Made by a program: the position numbers and the translations under genes. A stretch of DNA of 64,000 bases from the NCBI GenBank assembly GCA_944384205.1, contig CALWSL010000007.1:62001-126000 (forward strand). Reading direction: 5' to 3'. Shown here one piece after another: positions 17,449 through 25,142 of this stretch (positions are counted from its first letter, which is position 1; each line of letters opens with the position of its first letter). Under the pieces are notes generated by a model. The model did not search any database, was not told the DNA's origin, and saw only the letters and a list, made by a program, of their open reading frames with translations. The stretch is from an uncultured Acetatifactor sp. (GTDB taxonomy: Bacteria > Bacillota > Clostridia > Lachnospirales > Lachnospiraceae).

Positions 17449-18137
17449 TTGGAATCCCCCTTTTTCTTTGAAAGTTTTCTGAATCCTTTTGAAAGGTAGT
17501 GTGCAATAAAAATACATGTGCCCATCAAAGCAACATAATCCACATAGTATAAAAACACCGGTTCCTCGTAATCCAGAAACACAAAGTGGGAACGCAGAAA
17601 GAGATAGAGGGGAAAGTCTCTCCTGACAAATACGGAAATGCCGTATCCTGCAATTAGAAGCCCAGCGGCAAAACAAATACCGCTGCGAATCCGTGAAGTG
17701 TTCTTTATTCCGGTCTTTTTTCGTATTATCCCCAGCACCATGCTCCAGTGCAGACCAAGATGCAGGCTCATCATTAAATAACCCCAGTAGGAACCAAGAA
17801 TATGTAGCTGTCTCGCAAGCATCAGTCCGCCTTTGATGGGCAGAAATGCAAACACATGGCGTGACAGTACAATTCCGCTGTACATCAGGGCAAGCATGGC
17901 TACAAGAGTCAGTAAATTAATGATAAGCTGTAAAACCCGCACCGATGTGTATCTGCCCCGAAACAAATTCCGGTACCAGTTCCGGTTTAAAAGCTGATGG
18001 GCAAAAAACAGAAGGAACATTCCCGCTCCAATCCATTCATGGGCAGTTTCACCCCAAAACTGGTATCCCATCAAAAGCAAAAGAGTTATTGTCATCAGGA
18101 CATCCAACACCCATTTCACAGTCGTTTTTGTTTTCAT
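17445..18137 (-). CDS. DUF4405-type integral membrane protein, possible heme b protein
   Basis: 230 residues, about six membrane segments. The N-terminal half resembles DUF4405/cytochrome b-like proteins, with conserved-looking histidines (ETAHEWIG, FFAHQLLNRNWY, SRHVFAF, ARQLHILGSYWG, SLHLGLHW) that could bind heme. The stop overlaps the start of the flavodoxin lipoprotein by four bases, giving tight translational coupling and suggesting that the two work together, possibly membrane electron transfer to an outside flavodoxin. Heme binding is inferred from histidine placement only. Confidence 0.75.
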   Translation of the reverse strand: MKTKTTVKWVLDVLMTITLLLLMGYQFWGETAHEWIGAGMFLLFFAHQLLNRNWYRNLFRGRYTSVRVLQLIINLLTLVAMLALMYSGIVLSRHVFAFLPIKGGLMLARQLHILGSYWGYLMMSLHLGLHWSMVLGIIRKKTGIKNTSRIRSGICFAAGLLIAGYGISVFVRRDFPLYLFLRSHFVFLDYEEPVFLYYVDYVALMGTCIFIAHYLSKGFRKLSKKKGDSK

Positions 18138-18158
18138 ACTGTCACCGCCTTTTCCGGT

Positions 18159-18842
18159 TTATTCTGCCGCTTTATTGATGCAGGTAATCGCATTCAGGCT
18201 TCTGGGGTAGCCGATATAGGGCAGACATTGAGAAACTACCTTTATCAAAAACTCTTTATTATTCCCCAGATTCATATTCCCTTTTGCATGAGCCGTAAGC
18301 TGAGGTTCACAGCCGCCCTGAGCCGCCAGAAAGCAGAAAGTAATCATTTCCCGTTGGGCAAGAGACAGACCTGTCCGGGTATAATAATCGCCAAAGCAGT
18401 TTGCTGCAAGCCAGCGGTTGATGTGACCGGTTTTCCACGCTTCCTTCATCTGTTCACCAAAGATAGCCGCCTGCGCTTCCACACCTTTTTCCAGCCGGGT
18501 CTCAAAGGTAGTTGTTGTCTGCCCTTCCAACGGCAGCTTTACGCCCCGCTGTGTCAATATCTCATTGGCGGCATTCAGAAAAGGAAGCACCCGCCCAATG
18601 CCCAGATAGTCCACTGCCTGATAGACAATTTCTTTTATCATCACAGGGGTAAGCCCTGCATCCAGCCCGCGGGGAAGCGTCAGCTTAAATGCTTCCACGC
18701 CCTGACAGCCGAGCAATGTGGCGAGTATTGCCATATGGCGGGTAACCTCATCAAGCTGCTGTCCTTCTTCGTTTACCACTTCCTCAAAGGCAAAATGCTC
18801 AAATCGTTCCATAAATTCCGGGTCTGTTTCATAATAATTCAT
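18159..18842 (-). CDS. Carboxymuconolactone decarboxylase family protein
   Basis: 227 residues starting at MNYYETDPEF (18842), with a GGAGATGGAG site upstream; a longer frame beginning at 18890 would overlap the upstream aldo/keto reductase gene. Two CMD/AhpD-type repeats are visible (LDEVTRHMAILATLLGCQG and LAQREMITFCFLAAQGG). Family members include alkylhydroperoxidases and decarboxylases, but the classic CxxC pair of AhpD is not present here, so the catalytic activity is uncertain. Member of the TetR-linked redox operon. Confidence 0.85.
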   Translation of the reverse strand: MNYYETDPEFMERFEHFAFEEVVNEEGQQLDEVTRHMAILATLLGCQGVEAFKLTLPRGLDAGLTPVMIKEIVYQAVDYLGIGRVLPFLNAANEILTQRGVKLPLEGQTTTTFETRLEKGVEAQAAIFGEQMKEAWKTGHINRWLAANCFGDYYTRTGLSLAQREMITFCFLAAQGGCEPQLTAHAKGNMNLGNNKEFLIKVVSQCLPYIGYPRSLNAITCINKAAE

Positions 18843-18858
18843 ATCAATCTCCATCTCC

Positions 18859-19896
18859 TTAAATCTTCTGGTTTCCGGCAGACCAGACATGTTCCTCCTT
18901 CGCGGTCATAACCGTATTTTGCGCCATGACGCCTACCAGTCTGTGGGGTACATAAGGTTCTTCCAGATAGGCGATTTCCTCATCCGACAGATGAAGCTCT
19001 ACCGCTTTTGCAGCTCCTTCAATATGATGCAGCTTTGTCGCACCTACCACAGGAGCCGTTACCTTTGTAAGCAGCCAGGCAAGAGAAATTTCCGTCATGG
19101 ATACACCATGCTTTTCCGCCAGTTCTGCCACTCTCGCAATAATCACTCTGTCCTGTTTTGCGGTAGCGTCGTATTTGAGCTTTGCATAATCATCCTCCTG
19201 CATGCGCTTTGAGGTTTCTCCCGGATGCTTGGAAAGCCTGCCGCCCGCCAGAGCGCTGTATGGCGTCATTGCAATGTTATCCTCTGCGCACAGCTTTGCC
19301 ATTTCCCGCTCCTCTTCCCGGAAGATAAGATTATAATGTCCCTGTATGGATACAAATTTTGCAAAGCCTTCCTTTTCCGCCAGAGCATTTGCTTTGGCAA
19401 GCTGCCACGCAAAGCAGTTTGATATGCCGATATAGCGGGTCTTTCCAGCCCGAACCATATTGTTTAAGCCTTCCATAATATCATAGAGAGGCGTCCGGTA
19501 GTCCCACATATGATAAATGTAGAGATCCACGTAATCCATCCCCAGATTGGCAAGACTTCTGTTCAACATCCTCTCGATATGCTGTGCGCCGGTGACTCCT
19601 GCTTCGATTTCTTCATTGGTGCGGGGAAGAAACTTTGTGGCAACCACCACTTCCTCCCGCTTTGCATAATCCCACAGCGCCCGTCCAAGAAACTGCTCGC
19701 TGGTGCCGCTCTGATAAGCAATGGCAGTATCAAAGAAATTAACGCCAAGCTCCAGACCTCTTTTAATAATCTCACGGGAATGTTCTTCGTCAACGGTCCA
19801 GCTATGCTGTCCGTTTGTCGCATCGCCAAATCCCATACAGCCCATACAGATACGGGAAACCGTCAAATCAGAATTGCCTAATTTTGTATACTGCAT
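18859..19896 (-). CDS. Aldo/keto reductase
   Basis: 345 residues starting at MQYTKLGNSDLTVSR (19896), with AAGGAGG well placed upstream. Typical AKR features are a TIM-barrel start with LTVSRICMGCMGFGD, NFFDTAIAYQSGTSE holding the catalytic Asp and Tyr, VVATKF with the catalytic Lys, IYHMWD where the family usually has His, and a C-terminal VVGATKLHHIEGA nucleotide-binding loop. NADPH-dependent carbonyl reduction is expected; the substrate is unknown. The adjacent flavoprotein and CMD genes suggest detoxification of a reactive or aromatic compound. Confidence 0.92.
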   Translation of the reverse strand: MQYTKLGNSDLTVSRICMGCMGFGDATNGQHSWTVDEEHSREIIKRGLELGVNFFDTAIAYQSGTSEQFLGRALWDYAKREEVVVATKFLPRTNEEIEAGVTGAQHIERMLNRSLANLGMDYVDLYIYHMWDYRTPLYDIMEGLNNMVRAGKTRYIGISNCFAWQLAKANALAEKEGFAKFVSIQGHYNLIFREEEREMAKLCAEDNIAMTPYSALAGGRLSKHPGETSKRMQEDDYAKLKYDATAKQDRVIIARVAELAEKHGVSMTEISLAWLLTKVTAPVVGATKLHHIEGAAKAVELHLSDEEIAYLEEPYVPHRLVGVMAQNTVMTAKEEHVWSAGNQKI

Positions 19897-19906
19897 AAAT
19901 ACCTCC

Positions 19907-20440
19907 TTAGATGGATTTTCCAAATTCATAAGCAAGTTGCGGGAACTTTGTCCGGGCGGTCATGGAAACAGTACCGCATCCGGTTCCCAGAATCTGCCCC
20001 TGATCCTTGAAATTCAAATATTGACAAAGTGTTTCATAATGCGCCCTGACGTCCTTCATAGTCCAACTATTATCATCCCAGGCGGCTACAATCAGCCCGG
20101 TTTTCAGCCCTTTTGCCGCCAGTTTTCCGTTAAAGCTGTAAAAACGGTCAATTACGGTTTTTAATTGTGCCGAAAATCCAAAGTAATAGAGCGGGGTGAC
20201 AAATACCGCCATGTCTGTCCGTAATATCATCTCCTGAAGCTTTGCCATATCGTCTTTCTGGCAGCAGGGACCGCTCATTCCGCAGTAGTCACATCCCATA
20301 CAGGGGTGAAGATTGCAGTGAGCCGTGTCAAAAATGCTGACTTCATGTCCCGCCTCTTCTGCACCCCGAATAAAGTTCTCCGCAAGAAGATTGGAGGAAC
20401 CTTTTTTATGAGGGCTGCTTTCAATCACTAAAATTTTCAT
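19907..20440 (-). CDS. NADPH-dependent FMN reductase/iron-sulfur flavoprotein-like
   Basis: 177 residues starting at MKILVIESSPHKKGSSN (20440); GAGAGG lies nine bases upstream, and the in-frame ATG at 20449 is too close to it. A flavodoxin-like fold is visible with a cysteine-rich segment CMGCDYCGMSGPCCQKDD (about 47-64), TPLYYFGFSAQLKTVIDRF and a C-terminal extension. The CxxCxxC-like cluster is seen in iron-sulfur flavoproteins and in related quinone/aromatic reductases. Gap of ten bases to the aldo/keto reductase: same operon. Confidence 0.85.
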   Translation of the reverse strand: MKILVIESSPHKKGSSNLLAENFIRGAEEAGHEVSIFDTAHCNLHPCMGCDYCGMSGPCCQKDDMAKLQEMILRTDMAVFVTPLYYFGFSAQLKTVIDRFYSFNGKLAAKGLKTGLIVAAWDDNSWTMKDVRAHYETLCQYLNFKDQGQILGTGCGTVSMTARTKFPQLAYEFGKSI

Positions 20441-20464
20441 ATGATTCATCCTCTCTTTTGTATT

Positions 20465-21088
20465 TTAAGCTCCTAACAGCTTCTTCACTTCAGCAAACGT
20501 AATCTCGTAAATTGACATATATACATAATTTACTTTTGCCTGTACCATTGCTTCCCGTTGTTTTTCTGTCACGACTGTATATGGATAGATTCCAAACATA
20601 AACGGAAAAAAAGAAAAAATAAAATCCTGTTTATCCTGTACCGTCATTTCTGTAAAAAACTGATCCAAACAGTTTCTTACTTCCGTTAAAGATTGTCCGT
20701 ACACTGCTTTGAACTCTACAAGACGCTCAATCCGGCAGTTTTCCTCCATATCGTAATGATTCATGGACATGAGCTTCAGCAGATTTTTCCGTTCTTCCAG
20801 AGAGTGAGCCAGCGCCCCGGCAAATTCCAATCTTGACATCACTTTGTGTTCTGACCGGATCTGTCGGAGCTTTTCATTCCATAACTCATATTCCCTTTGC
20901 AGAAGCGCCAAAAAGATTTCTTCTTTTGTCTGAAAGTAATTATAAATGGAAGTCCGCGTAAAAGAAGTTTCTTTGCCTATGTCCTTTATGGTAATTTCCC
21001 TAAAACTCATAGTTTTATACAGTGAAGCACAGGCGTTAATAATTTCTTCTCTGCGGGCGTTGGTTAATTCTTCTGAACCCTTCGGCAT
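20465..21088 (-). CDS. TetR-family transcriptional regulator
   Basis: 207 residues starting at MPKGSEELTNARREE, with AAGGAGG upstream. The N-terminal helix-turn-helix is clear (INACASLYKTMSFREITIKDIG, then TSIYNYFQTKEEIF). The C-terminal ligand domain is unassigned. It is the second gene of the operon that begins at 21665, whose promoter carries two matched palindromes of TetR-operator type, so autorepression with an inducing ligand is the likely mechanism (inference). Confidence 0.92.
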   Translation of the reverse strand: MPKGSEELTNARREEIINACASLYKTMSFREITIKDIGKETSFTRTSIYNYFQTKEEIFLALLQREYELWNEKLRQIRSEHKVMSRLEFAGALAHSLEERKNLLKLMSMNHYDMEENCRIERLVEFKAVYGQSLTEVRNCLDQFFTEMTVQDKQDFIFSFFPFMFGIYPYTVVTEKQREAMVQAKVNYVYMSIYEITFAEVKKLLGA

Positions 21089-21122
21089 AGTATTCTGTCC
21101 CTCCTTTTGTAACAGTATTAAT

Positions 21123-21665
21123 TTACTTTTTAAAAGAGAGGCATTTGCCAATCACATCTCCGGTTTTCAAATACTCGTAGGTGGGAAACTGGAATAAAAC
21201 CGGCTTTAAAATATTATAGTCCGGTTTTCCCTTTTCGTTCAGGCAGTTTTCTTCTACATAAGTAGCGTCAATGGTACAAATAAAATTTTCAAAGCCCTCC
21301 GTATTGTAAATATCCACAAGCGTACACTCCATGGCGAGAGGGGACTTTTCAATAATCGGTGTGGCATTTTCGCCCATCTCGTAAGCAAAAAGCTTGGATT
21401 TATCCTCCTTTGCACCGCTGACAGAACCGGAAACATCCACTTCCGGCAGCATGGATTCACTTATAAGATTAATTGATAATTTTTTGTCTGCTTTAATCAC
21501 TCCATTGATAAAGTGGGGCGCTGCAAGACTTACCAGTACGCGGTCGTGCCCAATAATTCCTACATGTGCCACCAGCGTCCAAGTGGGTTTTTCACCGTTC
21601 ATTGCCCCAATCACGGTTGCCGGGGTAGGATATAACGCTAAAAGGGAACCAACATTTTTCTTCAT
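21123..21665 (-). CDS. Flavin reductase-like (FMN-binding split barrel) protein
   Basis: 180 residues starting at MKKNVGSLLALYPTPATVIG (21665), with AAGGAG ten bases upstream. It resembles the flavin reductase/FMN-binding split-barrel family (TWTLVAHVGIIGHDRVLVSLA, then a KLSINLIS strand). First gene of the seven-gene minus-strand operon, directly behind a consensus promoter. It probably supplies or uses reduced flavin with the downstream flavoproteins. Confidence 0.85.
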   Translation of the reverse strand: MKKNVGSLLALYPTPATVIGAMNGEKPTWTLVAHVGIIGHDRVLVSLAAPHFINGVIKADKKLSINLISESMLPEVDVSGSVSGAKEDKSKLFAYEMGENATPIIEKSPLAMECTLVDIYNTEGFENFICTIDATYVEENCLNEKGKPDYNILKPVLFQFPTYEYLKTGDVIGKCLSFKK

Positions 21666-21690
21666 TGTAAACACGCTCCTTCTTTTCAAT

Positions 21691-21741
21691 CTGACACTGT
21701 GTCAGTAATTGCATTATAGCATTATTCTGACACGGTGTCAA
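21691..21741. promoter_or_regulatory. Twin palindromic operators, probably for the TetR regulator
   Basis: CTGACACTGTGTCAG at 21691-21705 is a perfect palindrome around one base, and TGACACGGTGTCA at 21728-21740 is its near copy. One overlaps the -35 box and the other the transcription start of the minus-strand promoter, ideal for repression. The only TetR gene nearby is in the operon they control. Confidence 0.75.
21713..21741 (-). promoter_or_regulatory. Consensus promoter of the seven-gene redox operon
   Basis: Read on the minus strand: TTGACA (21741-21736), a 17-base spacer, TATAAT (21718-21713). Both boxes match the sigma-A consensus perfectly, so strong transcription is expected unless repressed. 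Confidence 0.85.
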
Positions 21742-21785
21742 CATTTAAGTAGTATGGTCCGAAAAGGAGTGGGATTAGAAATATA

Positions 21786-21827
21786 AAACAAGAGTAATGG
21801 GTTTAATGTTGTCCATTACTCTTGTTT
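21786..21827 (-). terminator. Terminator at the end of the HxlR gene
   Basis: AAACAAGAGTAATGG (21786-21800) and CCATTACTCTTGTTT (21813-21827) form a 15-bp perfect stem. On the minus strand it is followed by TTTATATTTC, and it overlaps the last codons of the HxlR gene. Confidence 0.75.
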
Positions 21828-22162
21828 AATGATTCCTTATTTACCATCGTTTTATATGACATACCCCATGTTTCCATAGAAGCAATAATCGGACGCATGG
21901 ATTCCCCAAGCTCACTCAGGGCATACTCCACTCTTGGCGGCACTTCCGCATAAACAGTACGGGTAATAATTCCATCCTCCTCCATGGAGCGCAAGCTGTC
22001 AGTTAATACCTTTTGGCTGATGCCATCCAGACTTTTTCGTAATTCATTAAAACGCCACGGGCGTTTCAGCAAGTTTCTTAAAATAAGAAGCTTCCATTTA
22101 CTTCCTATCAGTTGTACGGTTGTCGCAACGGGACATTCCGGCATTTCTTCTTTTGTCAGCAT
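21803..22162 (-). CDS. HxlR-family transcriptional regulator
   Basis: 119 residues starting at MLTKEEMPECPVATT (22162), with AGG six bases upstream. The typical HxlR winged helix is visible: CPVATTVQLIGSKWKLLILRNLL, FNELRKSLDGISQKVLTDSLR and RVEYALSELGESM. The cysteine near position 10 is the conserved one that senses electrophiles or oxidants in several HxlR proteins. It is divergent from the ACGX peptide cluster and downstream of a redox operon; its target is not clear from sequence. Confidence 0.93.
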   Translation of the reverse strand: MLTKEEMPECPVATTVQLIGSKWKLLILRNLLKRPWRFNELRKSLDGISQKVLTDSLRSMEEDGIITRTVYAEVPPRVEYALSELGESMRPIIASMETWGMSYKTMVNKESLNKSNGQH

Positions 22163-22364
22163 CCGGCACCTCATTTCAATAGTTTAAAACAGAATGTAGT
22201 ATTCAAATTATAATATAACATAACAAAAAACACAAGTAAAACAGGTTACAAATAGGTGACTAAGTAATAGATTTGTGCGTACTTTTTTTTGAATAAGCAA
22301 TAAATTACAATAAACTTGCGAACAGGAAAGCAGTTCGACAATCAAAAACAGGAGGTAATTAAAA

Positions 22365-22559
22365 ATGGCGCTATCTAATCTGTTTGGATGGAACAATAAA
22401 CCGGAGGAGGCTCCGGCTGCAGCATGCGGGACTGCCTGCGGTGCAGGAGATAAGCCGGAAGAAAAACCTGCGGCATGTGGTACCGCCTGCGGCGCCGGCG
22501 ATAAGCCTGCTGAGACTTCCACAGCCTGCGGCAGCGCTTGTGGCACCGGCGATAAGTAA
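22365..22559 (+). CDS. ACGX-repeat RiPP precursor peptide
   Basis: A 64-residue peptide with strong AGGAGGT (22351-22357). A short leader (MALSNLFGWNNKPEEAPAA) is followed by three units of the form ACG(T/S)ACG(A/T)GDK with exact 17-residue spacing; cysteines fall at 21, 25, 38, 42, 55 and 59. The next gene is a radical SAM/SPASM enzyme, the arrangement of the ACGX-type peptide/maturase systems known from Clostridia. Cysteines in such precursors are usually linked by thioethers; the actual modification here is unproven. The repeat is also visible at DNA level with 51-bp period. Confidence 0.88.
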   Translation: MALSNLFGWNNKPEEAPAAACGTACGAGDKPEEKPAACGTACGAGDKPAETSTACGSACGTGDK

Positions 22560-22657
22560 ACTTTTTTGCGAGGTTTGTTTCCGGTGGGAAATTTTCCGCC
22601 GGAAACGTACGAAATGATACTCGGTTAATCCGATTGATATAAGAGAGGTTATGCAGT

Positions 22658-23695
22658 ATGAAGCAATATTTTTCTTTTCAGTGGCACATTACGGATGAGT
22701 GTGACCAGCGGTGTAAGCATTGTTATATTTTTTCCGAAAATACCTGCAAAAAGCCGGATGCCATGAGCTGGCAAAAGATGCAGGACACTTTTTATAATTG
22801 TCTGGATTTCTGTAAGGTATATGACCGTCTGCCTTATTTTTATCTCACCGGGGGCGATCCCCTCCTGCATCCTGATTTCCGAAAGCTGCTGGGACTTTTG
22901 AAGGAACATGGCATACCTTTTGCGATTCTGGGGAATCCCTTTCATTTAAACGATGAGGTGTGCCGGATACTGAAAGAATATGGATGTGAAAAATATCAGC
23001 TTTCTCTTGACGGTATGCGGGAAACCCATGATTGGTTTCGTAAGCCGGGCAGCTTTGATATTACGCTTGAAAAAATTCACTGCATTAAAAATGCGGGTAT
23101 CCGATGCGTCATTATGACAACGGTTTCCGGTATGAATATTGATGAAATCCCCGACGTCATAGATACAGTGGTAGCGCACAAGGCAGATGTATTTGCTTTT
23201 GCCCGGTACTGTCCCACCAGCGGGGAAAAAGATACCGATATTACACCGATTCGTTACCGGAAGCTGCTGGAAACCTGTGATATGAAGTTTAGGGAGTATG
23301 AAGCGGCAGGTTGTGAAACCTACTTCAATAAAAAAGACCATCTCTGGACGCTGTACGAATATGAGACAGGAAGCTTTCGGATTCCTGAAACGGTGGAAGA
23401 AGGCATGATTTACGGTGGCTGCAACTGTGGAAACTGCCATCTGACCATTCTTCCCACCGGAGATATTTATGCCTGTCGCCGGGTACAAAACAGCAGGGTC
23501 GGCAATGTATTCGAGGACAGAATTGCCGATGTCTGGGTCTGCCGGATGGAAAGCTATCGGGAATATACGAAATTTGAGAAATGCGCCAAATGTGAGTTGC
23601 TGGCATGGTGCCGGGGATGTCCCGCCGTGGCAAGTGGAAAAAACGGAAATTTCTATGCGGCGGATCCGCAGTGCTGGAAGGAGACGGGAAAATAA
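22658..23695 (+). CDS. Radical SAM/SPASM peptide maturase, ACGX system
   Basis: 345 residues. The CxxxCxxC cluster for the SAM-cleaving 4Fe-4S centre is at C15, C19 and C22 (DECDQRCKHCYIF). A C-terminal SPASM region binds auxiliary clusters (GGCNCGNCHLTILPTGDIYACRR, then EKCAKCELLAWCRGC and PQCW). It lies 98 bases after the repeat peptide and is expected to modify it, probably by sulfur crosslinking at the ACG repeats. AGAGAGG lies upstream of the ATG. Family assignment is firm; the product is inferred. Confidence 0.9.
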   Translation: MKQYFSFQWHITDECDQRCKHCYIFSENTCKKPDAMSWQKMQDTFYNCLDFCKVYDRLPYFYLTGGDPLLHPDFRKLLGLLKEHGIPFAILGNPFHLNDEVCRILKEYGCEKYQLSLDGMRETHDWFRKPGSFDITLEKIHCIKNAGIRCVIMTTVSGMNIDEIPDVIDTVVAHKADVFAFARYCPTSGEKDTDITPIRYRKLLETCDMKFREYEAAGCETYFNKKDHLWTLYEYETGSFRIPETVEEGMIYGGCNCGNCHLTILPTGDIYACRRVQNSRVGNVFEDRIADVWVCRMESYREYTKFEKCAKCELLAWCRGCPAVASGKNGNFYAADPQCWKETGK

Positions 23696-23731
23696 ATATG
23701 ACAATTTGTTTTTGTAAGGAGGGAAAGACAA

Positions 23732-24331
23732 GTGGAAACAATTCCGAATGAAGTAATAAAAAATATTATGCACCGTCGGGCAATACGAAGCTTTGAAACG
23801 AGACAAATTGAAGAAAGCGCATTGCAGCAGATTCTGCAGGCGGGCCTATATGCACCAAGCGCGGGCGGCAGACAGGGCGTTCTGCTTGTAGTTTGTCAGG
23901 ATAAGGAAATCAATGAGCGATTGGGAAAAATCAAGCGGAGCAATTCTAATCCGAAAATGGCAACTGCTACAAGCTATGTTTCCAGAGAACAACCCAGTAT
24001 TGCCGATGATCCGAATCTCCGGAATGCGTTTTACGATGCGCCCACAGTCATTACGATGTTTGCACCGAAAAACTTTTTGTTTTCCGCGGAGGACTGTGCC
24101 GTCGCTGCTGAAAATATGATGCTGGCTGCGGATTCTCTGGGTATCGGCTCCTGCTATATCGGTGCCGGCTGGACTGCCTTTGCCGATTCCTATGGGCAGG
24201 AGATTTTAAGACGCTGGGGTATTCGCACGGACTATTATGCGGTGATGCAGCTTTTGCTGGGATATCCCCGCGAGGGTGACAATCATCCTACCCCCAAACC
24301 ACGCAAAGATAACCGGATTATCCGGGTATAA
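23732..24331 (+). CDS. Nitroreductase-family flavoenzyme
   Basis: 199 residues from GTG 23732, with AAGGAGGG eight bases upstream. Nitroreductase-fold motifs are HRRAIRSF, LYAPSAGGRQG, and LAADSLGIGSCYIGAGW near the C-terminal half. These enzymes bind FMN and use NAD(P)H. It follows the radical SAM maturase by 36 bases, so it may be a tailoring enzyme for the ACGX peptide or a reductase for the maturase; it could equally be an independent oxidoreductase. Confidence 0.88.
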   Translation: METIPNEVIKNIMHRRAIRSFETRQIEESALQQILQAGLYAPSAGGRQGVLLVVCQDKEINERLGKIKRSNSNPKMATATSYVSREQPSIADDPNLRNAFYDAPTVITMFAPKNFLFSAEDCAVAAENMMLAADSLGIGSCYIGAGWTAFADSYGQEILRRWGIRTDYYAVMQLLLGYPREGDNHPTPKPRKDNRIIRV

Positions 24332-24434
24332 TTGGAAATAGAAACGGAGTGAAATGATAGAACTGAATAAGCACATAGCACAATTACAAGTTCTCAGCAT
24401 ACTATAAATAAAGATGCCAAAAGAGGTTTCTATC

Positions 24435-25001
24435 GTGGAAGAAAAAGAAAAAATTCTGACGAATACTTGCAGCTTTAAGGGTGTTGAGCCGATTATGATG
24501 GATTTGCCCTATCCGCCGATTCGGGTGGAGGAAAGAAATCAGGAGTACGCCAATTTACTGAGCATTGATTATTGCGGTTCCGTATCGGAATTGTCTGCAA
24601 TTACCCAGTATATTAACAACGAAAACCGCATGGCGAGTGAGAAATGTCCTCTTGCAAAAACAATTTTGGGAATTGCCATAGCAGAAATGATACATCTGCA
24701 AAAATTAGGTGAATTAATTTTTTTGTTGGGAGAAAAAATTGATTTTACTGCAAAATATCGAAACGGCAGACAAAAAATGTGGACGCCGCAATATCTTGCC
24801 ATACCCGAAAACGTCAGGGAAATGCTGTTGACAGATATCGAGGATGAAAAGGATGCGATTGAGCAGTATACTATACATATGAAAATGATAAATGACAGAC
24901 ATGTGAATGCCGTGCTTGCCAGAATTATCAAGGATGAGGAGTACCACATTATGATACTTAAGGCATTGTTGGCGGAGTTAGAAGAAAAAAGCAGGCAGTG
25001 A
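24435..25001 (+). CDS. Ferritin-like di-iron protein
   Basis: 188 residues from GTG 24435, chosen because AAGAGGT (24421-24427) is seven bases upstream; an in-frame ATG at 24414 lacks a site. A four-helix bundle with paired carboxylate/histidine motifs is visible: SVSELSAITQY, AEMIHLQKLGE, DEKDAIEQYTIH and DEEYHIMILKALL. This fits rubrerythrin/manganese-catalase-related ferritin-like proteins. A CSF cysteine lies near the N terminus. Substrate unknown; peroxide or oxygen defence is plausible in an anaerobe. It is about 100 bases after the nitroreductase gene. Confidence 0.75.
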   Translation: MEEKEKILTNTCSFKGVEPIMMDLPYPPIRVEERNQEYANLLSIDYCGSVSELSAITQYINNENRMASEKCPLAKTILGIAIAEMIHLQKLGELIFLLGEKIDFTAKYRNGRQKMWTPQYLAIPENVREMLLTDIEDEKDAIEQYTIHMKMINDRHVNAVLARIIKDEEYHIMILKALLAELEEKSRQ

Positions 25002-25142
25002 ATAATTTAAAGCGCAAGAGCTGTGTATCTGCGCTCCTATATTCTTTTTGTACATTTCTCTTAAGAAAATCCATAATAGATGTCGATAACTATAATTGTT
25101 TGAGGAAACCACTGAAAATACCGTTTAATTGGAGGGATGTAT

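Noticed and set aside
16291-17676. Longer 461-codon version of the flavodoxin lipoprotein
   Set aside because: The extra N-terminal part overlaps the DUF4405 gene in another frame; the ATG at 17448 has the ribosome binding site and a perfect lipoprotein signal.
17997-18911. 304-codon plus-strand frame
   Set aside because: It is antisense to the CMD-family and DUF4405 genes, which have clear families, starts and operon spacing.
25011-25035. Hairpin AGCGCA/TGCGCT after the ferritin-like gene as terminator
   Set aside because: The stem is only six pairs and the T run is not adjacent, so support is too weak.
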